Part shown: piece after piece, positions 58,587-64,000 of the stretch
How the letters are laid out: the number at the start of each line of letters is the position of its first letter
How positions within the stretch are numbered: position 1 is the first letter of the stretch
From: Symbiodinium natans
Lineage: Eukaryota > Sar > Dinophyceae > Suessiales > Symbiodiniaceae
Length of the DNA: 64,000 nucleotides
Direction of reading: 5' to 3'
NCBI GenBank assembly: GCA_905221605.1
Contig: CAJNDS010002424.1
Coordinates: forward strand, 660,709-724,708
Position numbers and translations under genes: made by a program
Notes under the pieces: generated by a model
What the model was told of the DNA's origin: nothing
Database searches by the model: none
What the model saw: the letters and a program-made list of their open reading frames with translations, nothing else

Positions 58587-59351
58587 ATGACGGAGAGACT
58601 CGGTGCCATGGCCATTGCCGCGGCCGGTGCCTACGCCATGACCTCCGGGTTCGTGGTCAGCCAGCCGGCCGGGCACCAGCCAACCGAGATGGCACGGCTG
58701 CGGGGCGCACAGCCCAGCTCCAGCACGGGCTTCAGCTCCACCATGCTCAACTTGGCTGGAGCTGGCGCCGTGGCAGCAGCCGGCATGGCCGTCTGCCAGC
58801 GCAAGCGCACGGCGCTCCGTGCTGAGAAGTTCGCCGGAGGTTTGGTGGGCAGCGCCGGCGGCTTCGGCAACCAGTACGAGTTCGACCCCTGTGGCTTTGC
58901 CGAGAGCTACCCCGCCCTGGTTCCTTGGTTCCGTGAGGCTGAGCTGAAGCATGGGCGTGTGGCGATGCTTGCATTCCTCGGCCTGATCGTCCCCGACGTT
59001 TACCGCCTGCCGATCGATGGCCCCTGCCAGGACACCAGCATTGATGTGATTGCCGCCCACAACAAGCTCATCGGCCCGGGCCTTGGCGAGGGCCAAATGT
59101 GGAACATGATGGTCGTCGTCGGCGCCATCGAGTCCGTCCGCTTCAAGCAGCTCGGCCTTGACTTCGGAAATTTGACCCTCGAGAATGCCGGGGACCTGGG
59201 CTTGCGGGCCCTCGCGCCAAAATCTGACAAGGGCATGGAGCTCATGAAGACGTCCGAGCTCAAGAACGGCCGCCTGGCAATGCTCGCTGTGGGCGGCTGC
59301 CTCACGCAGGCCGTCGCCCTGGACGTCCACCACTTCCCCTTCACCAAGTAA
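58587..59351 (+). CDS. Light-harvesting chlorophyll a/c (peridinin-type) protein, copy 1
   Basis: 254 residues, intronless, stop TAA. It binds chlorophyll and carotenoid in the thylakoid antenna. The N-terminal 80 residues are Ala/Ser-rich with a hydrophobic stretch (about 53-69), fitting the plastid targeting presequence of a multi-membrane plastid. Helix 1 is at about 114-137 (E119-x-x-H122-x-R124, GRVAMLAFLGL), helix 2 about 169-185 (MWNMMVVVGAIES), and helix 3 about 219-243 (E224LKN227GR229LAML). The Glu-Arg pairs and His/Asn pigment ligands are present. The length fits the LHC superfamily of chromalveolate algae. Copies 2 and 3 encode the same protein; by eye the CDS differ at two synonymous sites, plus the stop codon. 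Some such genes are polyproteins; this is a single unit. Confidence 0.95.
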   Translation: MTERLGAMAIAAAGAYAMTSGFVVSQPAGHQPTEMARLRGAQPSSSTGFSSTMLNLAGAGAVAAAGMAVCQRKRTALRAEKFAGGLVGSAGGFGNQYEFDPCGFAESYPALVPWFREAELKHGRVAMLAFLGLIVPDVYRLPIDGPCQDTSIDVIAAHNKLIGPGLGEGQMWNMMVVVGAIESVRFKQLGLDFGNLTLENAGDLGLRALAPKSDKGMELMKTSELKNGRLAMLAVGGCLTQAVALDVHHFPFTK

Positions 59352-59956
59352 AGGCTTGTGTCAGTTGCTCGTCTTCCTGGTGTTGGTTGGTTGGCGTTAA
59401 GTATCTTGTCAGATCCCTGCAAGCCGTGCTCCAAAACAGTCCGAGAATCGGGAGCGCGCAGCTTTGCAAACATAGACCTTATGGCATGCAGAGGTGTAGT
59501 AACCCTGCATAATATCGTTCCAAGTGCGCTGTTCGAAATACAATCATGCCGCACATATGAACCTACCTACTTAGGCTTATACCACAACATCTTAAAGCAC
59601 TATGTGCTGTTTAAGGTCTTTGCAGTTTGGAGCCTGGCGACCTCTGAATTTACTTGTTTGGAGTTGAGAGCTTAGGGCTAAGCGTCTGGAACTTGTTCGG
59701 GGTGTTTACTCAGGATGCACAGCCAAAGAAAGCCCAAAATGTCTTCTGGTGTTCTCCGACATATGTTCTTACTTCACGTACGCGTCCAAGTGCCTGCATG
59801 TGACACTAGCAACATCATGTCCATGGGCAGGTTCGCAAGGAGTGTGCATCTCAACTGCCCTAAGCTCCTAAATCGTAGAATCGTGTAGACCAATAAGATG
59901 ACACTTTTGACGTTTCCCACGATGCTGTATCGGCTGTTGGGCTTGCACATGAACAA
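59352..59956. other. Intergenic spacer between light-harvesting copies 1 and 2
   Basis: About 600 bases not similar to the next spacer. I see no gene, hairpin terminator or repeat worth naming. Confidence 0.6.
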
Positions 59957-60015
59957 GCCCTGCCCAGAGCTCCCGGGACGTTTAGGCCGTCTAGGACCCT
60001 GTAGCTTTCGCAGCC

Positions 60016-60780
60016 ATGACGGAGAGACTCGGTGCCATGGCCATTGCCGCGGCCGGTGCCTACGCCATGACCTCCGGGTTCGTGGTCAGCCAGCCGGCCG
60101 GGCACCAGCCAACCGAGATGGCACGGCTGCGGGGCGCACAGCCCAGCTCCAGCACGGGCTTCAGCTCCACCATGCTCAACTTGGCTGGAGCTGGCGCCGT
60201 GGCAGCAGCCGGCATGGCCGTCTGCCAGCGCAAGCGCACGGCGCTCCGTGCTGAGAAGTTCGCCGGAGGTTTGGTGGGCAGCGCCGGCGGCTTCGGCAAC
60301 CAGTACGAGTTCGACCCCTGTGGCTTTGCCGAGAGCTACCCCGCCCTGGTTCCTTGGTTCCGTGAGGCTGAGCTGAAGCATGGGCGTGTGGCGATGCTTG
60401 CATTCCTCGGCCTGATCGTCCCCGACGTTTACCGCCTGCCGATCGATGGCCCCTGCCAGGACACCAGCATTGATGTGATTGCCGCCCACAACAAGCTCAT
60501 CGGCCCGGGCCTTGGCGAAGGCCAAATGTGGAACATGATGGTCGTCGTCGGCGCCATCGAGTCCGTCCGCTTCAAGCAGCTCGGCCTTGACTTCGGAAAT
60601 TTGACCCTCGAGAATGCCGGGGACCTGGGCTTGCGGGCCCTCGCGCCAAAATCGGACAAGGGCATGGAGCTCATGAAGACGTCCGAGCTCAAGAACGGCC
60701 GCCTGGCAATGCTCGCTGTGGGCGGCTGCCTCACGCAGGCCGTCGCCCTGGACGTCCACCACTTCCCCTTCACCAAGTGA
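60016..60780 (+). CDS. Light-harvesting chlorophyll a/c (peridinin-type) protein, copy 2
   Basis: Encodes the same 254 residues as copy 1; stop is TGA. Differences seen by eye: GAA for Glu168 (GAG in copies 1 and 3) and TCG for Ser213 (TCT in copy 1), both silent. The 59-base leader is shared, but upstream of it the sequence is unrelated and lacks the GCAG of the other copies (AACAAG instead). After the stop, GAAGCCGTAGGAC is shared with copy 3 only, and then the two diverge. Function is as for copy 1. Being in a same-strand array suggests dosage for an abundant antenna protein, each transcript probably receiving its own spliced leader. Confidence 0.95.
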   Translation: MTERLGAMAIAAAGAYAMTSGFVVSQPAGHQPTEMARLRGAQPSSSTGFSSTMLNLAGAGAVAAAGMAVCQRKRTALRAEKFAGGLVGSAGGFGNQYEFDPCGFAESYPALVPWFREAELKHGRVAMLAFLGLIVPDVYRLPIDGPCQDTSIDVIAAHNKLIGPGLGEGQMWNMMVVVGAIESVRFKQLGLDFGNLTLENAGDLGLRALAPKSDKGMELMKTSELKNGRLAMLAVGGCLTQAVALDVHHFPFTK

Positions 60781-61487
60781 GAAGCCGTAGGACGCTGACA
60801 TTCCCACAGGCCGTTCTCTGGATCACTAGTTTTTCGTTGTGTACAGTGCAAATGCGGCCGTTGTCTATTTGACTGCCTGGAGCTTCCGAATCCCCAAAAG
60901 CAGCTGGGCGCTCGCAGGGGTAGCGGGTAGCGGTATATTATTCCTGCGCGTTGCTCAAGATTATGAACCCGGAATACTCCGCCGGGAGCTGTCAGGGTAC
61001 CTGAGCCACGTCATCACAGCCCCAACCCAAAAACCCTGCGAGGATCGTAGTATATGCAGCGGGACAAGGAAGACGGGGGATAGGGGCGTTTCTGCGCAGA
61101 TTCTTCTCCAGGGTGCGAGTTTTGTGGAGACCACGAGAAAGGGGCGCGTTTCGCAGAGGGTTTAGGGCTTGTGATGAATTGCTTGAAGGCCCCTCACATG
61201 TCAGCTGTGCTGAATTCGGGTCTTCTTTTGGGATCTTGTCAATAAGGGGTTCTTTTTCTCAAGAGTCTGTGAGGGTATCATGTCGTTGAGCTACCCCCGC
61301 ATGAAGGCTTGATGCTTGGCTTCATCCCTTCCAGGGATAGAAGGGCTTAAGGCTGAGTCCTAAACGTGAATGCGAAGTTCAGGTTGTGTAGGCACACGTG
61401 GTCAGGGGTCGGACTTTGAGGGTGTTGGTCAGAAATGGCTAGTGGCTCGTCCTTGTGTCTGGGTGTGGAGCATGCTTGCGTTCGCAG
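60781..61487. other. Intergenic spacer between light-harvesting copies 2 and 3
   Basis: About 700 bases, not alignable by eye to the previous spacer. No gene supported; the short open stretch at 60839-61165 has no family features. Confidence 0.6.
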
Positions 61488-61550
61488 CCAGGCCCTGCCC
61501 AGAGCTCCCGGGACGTTTAGGCCGTCTAGGACCCTGTAGCTTTCGCAGCC

Positions 61551-62315
61551 ATGACGGAGAGACTCGGTGCCATGGCCATTGCCGCGGCCGGTGCCTACGC
61601 CATGACCTCCGGGTTCGTGGTCAGCCAGCCGGCCGGGCACCAGCCAACCGAGATGGCACGGCTGCGGGGCGCACAGCCCAGCTCCAGCACGGGCTTCAGC
61701 TCCACCATGCTCAACTTGGCTGGAGCTGGCGCCGTGGCAGCAGCCGGCATGGCCGTCTGCCAGCGCAAGCGCACGGCGCTCCGTGCTGAGAAGTTCGCCG
61801 GAGGTTTGGTGGGCAGCGCCGGCGGCTTCGGCAACCAGTACGAGTTCGACCCCTGTGGCTTTGCCGAGAGCTACCCCGCCCTGGTTCCTTGGTTCCGTGA
61901 GGCTGAGCTGAAGCATGGGCGTGTGGCGATGCTTGCATTCCTCGGCCTGATCGTCCCCGACGTTTACCGCCTGCCGATCGATGGCCCCTGCCAGGACACC
62001 AGCATTGATGTGATTGCCGCCCACAACAAGCTCATCGGCCCGGGCCTTGGCGAGGGCCAAATGTGGAACATGATGGTCGTCGTCGGCGCCATCGAGTCCG
62101 TCCGCTTCAAGCAGCTCGGCCTTGACTTCGGAAATTTGACCCTCGAGAATGCCGGGGACCTGGGCTTGCGGGCCCTCGCGCCAAAATCGGACAAGGGCAT
62201 GGAGCTCATGAAGACGTCCGAGCTCAAGAACGGCCGCCTGGCAATGCTCGCTGTGGGCGGCTGCCTCACGCAGGCCGTCGCCCTGGACGTCCACCACTTC
62301 CCCTTCACCAAGTGA
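61551..62315 (+). CDS. Light-harvesting chlorophyll a/c (peridinin-type) protein, copy 3
   Basis: Same 254-residue protein; stop TGA. It shares TCG at Ser213 and the post-stop GAAGCCGTAGGAC with copy 2, and the GAG at Glu168 and GCAG-CCAGG start of the leader with copy 1. It is therefore a mosaic of the other two, as expected from gene conversion or unequal exchange. Pigment-binding residues are as described for copy 1. Immediately downstream similarity ends. No sign of decay in any of the three copies. Confidence 0.95.
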   Translation: MTERLGAMAIAAAGAYAMTSGFVVSQPAGHQPTEMARLRGAQPSSSTGFSSTMLNLAGAGAVAAAGMAVCQRKRTALRAEKFAGGLVGSAGGFGNQYEFDPCGFAESYPALVPWFREAELKHGRVAMLAFLGLIVPDVYRLPIDGPCQDTSIDVIAAHNKLIGPGLGEGQMWNMMVVVGAIESVRFKQLGLDFGNLTLENAGDLGLRALAPKSDKGMELMKTSELKNGRLAMLAVGGCLTQAVALDVHHFPFTK

Positions 62316-63030
62316 GAAGCCGTAGGACTCGGATGACTTTTTCAAGTGAAGTTTCAGTGTTTGTTGTAGCGCTCGGATGACATATCCACGGACTCCGGAA
62401 GGCGGAGTAGAAATCAGGCCTTGATTCTGAAACTCCCTAAAGTGAACCGTGAAGTTCAATATCCAACATGTTTTACTCCAAACCTTGCAGAATTGAGAGT
62501 CCATTCCACCCTGCCTTAACAGGAGCTGGTGGGCACCAGCAAGAGGGAAATGGAGAGCGACCCCCAGAGAACCCAAAAAAATCCGCAACGGTTAAAGAAT
62601 GCTCAAAGCCCCAAAGCGAAAGAAACCTTTGCCAGGCTCCGTTTCTGGCCGAGAACACCTGGGGCCTATGGGGACATTTGCAACGGTACGAACTCTGAGT
62701 ACTGTATACTGCGCATCTTAAGAAAGCAGCTGTCGGCCACAGCATGAGTCGGTTGAAGATGGGCCACGGTCTAACTCCATTTTTTTGAAGGGGCGTCTGG
62801 GCCCATGGTGAAAAGTGAAAGGTTGATTAAGTAGTAGGGCTTCATGTTTTGATTGAACTTCGGGTGACTGTTCTCTTTTATGTGGGAGCGGGTGCCAAAA
62901 GAGGTGCGACTCCCCTGTTTGTGGCTTGTCAGGCTACATTGAGACCGTGACACTATTATTGACATCGTCGCGGGTGGACCAGAACCAGGCTTGCGCGGAT
63001 AAGGCAAGCCCTCCCTTCGTTGCGGCGCTT
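62316..63030. other. Spacer downstream of the light-harvesting array
   Basis: No supportable gene on the plus strand. If the minus-strand gene at 63032 is real, its 3' untranslated region would lie here. Confidence 0.4.
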
Positions 63031-63031
63031 A

Positions 63032-63311
63032 GAGGCCACGTTCTAGTCGTGCGTAGAACTGCTCAAGTGCAGGGCGGCTGTCAACCAGGCCAGACATGAT
63101 GAAGCGGGACTGCCCAAAACCCCTCTTGTCGACCACCACTGTGGCACAATTCGGGAGTACCGTTGCCTCGTGGTCCTCGCCATGGCTACTTGCCCCCCCT
63201 CACGAATTTCTCCGACTCCGTTATACTTCCTTGTCGAGCTGGTAGTTCTCTTCAATACGTCGGAAATCAGGGCTCGGGCTCCTCCCAAAAGGTATGTCAC
63301 AACAAGATGGG
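63032..63311 (-). CDS. Candidate two-exon gene end, unidentified
   Basis: On the minus strand, a piece ending at TAA 63034-63032 reads EDHEATVLPNCATVVVDK then RGFGQSRFIMSGLVDSRP and ends in ALEQFYARLERGL, with natural-looking composition. Just upstream, another frame reads DIPFGRSPSPDFRRIEENYQ and LDKE, followed by GTATAAC. Removing about 51 bases from that GT to the GGCGAG before the second piece joins them in frame. The intron would be short and has not been confirmed. Family not recognised. Further exons toward 63700 are possible but not supported. Confidence 0.3.
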
Positions 63312-63715
63312 GGCCGGGGGAGTGAAGTATTTAGAGTGCGGGCTGCTTTGGGTACTAAACCTTTCCAAGACGAGAAAGTTGCACATGTGGGATATAGGGC
63401 ATACTGCGAGGGCTCCTCATGGAGCAAGGGAGGCAGTCGGCTTGAAGGTTGAAGAATCTTGGTCGTTAGTGGGGTCTCTTTGGTTACTTTTCAAAGGTCT
63501 TGATCCCACCCTACCCAGCAACCACCACATCCGGGGGGGGTGGCGAGGTCCAACCATATGTATCGAGACGCTGTGGGTTGGTGCAACGGGCACACAGACT
63601 GGCAACGTGACATGTGACCAGATTGTGATTTGTCGTGGTGCAGTTTTTTATGGTTTGAAGCTTGTGAGCCCTTCCATCCCCGCCGCCCTGGGCGGACCAT
63701 CGTCGAGCGGAACCT
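63312..63715. other. Spacer near the right end
   Basis: Could hold upstream exons of the minus-strand candidate gene; I cannot support any. A G-tract lies at 63533-63540. Confidence 0.35.
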
Positions 63716-63819
63716 TAGCTAACCTTTGCATTGTGTGTTTGTGTGTTCGTGTGTTTGTGTGTTTGTGTGTTTGTGTGTTTGTGTGTGTTTGTGTGTGTTT
63801 GTGTTTGTTTGTGTGTGTG

Positions 63820-63852
<33 letters not shown>

Positions 63853-64000
63853 TGGTGTGTTCGTGTGTTGGTGTGTTTGCGTGTTTGCGTGTTTGCGTGT
63901 TTGTGTGTTGGCGTGTTTGCGTGTTTGCGTGTTTGTGTGTTTGTGTGTTTGTGTGTTTGTGTGTTCGTGTGTTGGTGTGTTTGTGTGTTTGCGTGTTTGT
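63716..64000 (+). repeat. TG-rich satellite (GTGTGTTT variants), runs off the window
   Basis: 8- to 10-base units GTGTGTTT, GTGTGTTC, GTGTGTTG and GTGTTTGC, with a purer GT run at 63812-63851. Continues past the window end. Confidence 0.95.

Noticed and set aside
60784-60793. GCCGTAGGAC after light-harvesting copies 2 and 3 as a spliced-leader 5' fragment (CCGTAG)
   Set aside because: Only six bases match and the position is after the stop codon; likely coincidence.
58206-62588. Long minus-strand open frames (up to 413 codons) opposite the three light-harvesting genes
   Set aside because: They mirror the coding strand of a strongly codon-biased gene, are present because the three copies are identical, and the plus-strand protein has clear LHC motifs.

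Overview
This window looks like nuclear DNA of a dinoflagellate, most likely a symbiodiniacean. That is an inference from four things. There are three intronless, tandem, near-identical genes for a chlorophyll a/c (peridinin-type) light-harvesting protein. There are short matches to the dinoflagellate spliced-leader 3' end inside repeats. The non-LTR and copia-like retroelements are heavily decayed. Gene density is very low, with long satellites and degenerate TTTAGGG-like stretches. Nothing looks bacterial: there are no operons or ribosome-binding sites.

Layout. 1-9575 is repeat unit A (copy A1), gene-poor. 9600-10306 is telomere-like sequence followed by a large (GTA)n tract. 10473-12121 holds an unidentified, frame-broken gene. 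12357-14826 is the left arm of a large inverted repeat. 15450-17255 is an AT-rich island. 18595-21032 is repeat unit B (B1), running directly into a second copy of A (A2, 21033-31510). A2 is split by an 8.77-kb LINE (21887-30658) with an 8-bp target-site duplication. 31500-36194 holds two copia-like gag/pol remnants on the minus strand. 37197-39362 is a satellite region (GT tract, 42-bp x4, 95-bp x14). 39405-41764 is the right arm of the inverted repeat. 42756-43790 is a third gag remnant. 45190-47227 is B2 and 47228-57035 is A3, so B followed by A is a composite unit. 58525-62315 is the light-harvesting array, followed by a weak candidate gene on the minus strand near 63 kb and a TG-rich satellite at the end.

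Function. The only genes that look intact and functional are the three light-harvesting copies. The LINE encodes an RNA-binding-like ORF1 with an OTU-type cysteine protease and zinc fingers, then apurinic-type endonuclease, reverse transcriptase and RNase H. Its reading frame is interrupted at three points (two -1 shifts and one TGA), which is either decay or recoding. The rest is a record of segmental duplication, inversion, retroposition and satellite growth.

All alignments were done by eye. Duplicate boundaries are good to tens of bases, and percent identities were not computed unless a count is stated.
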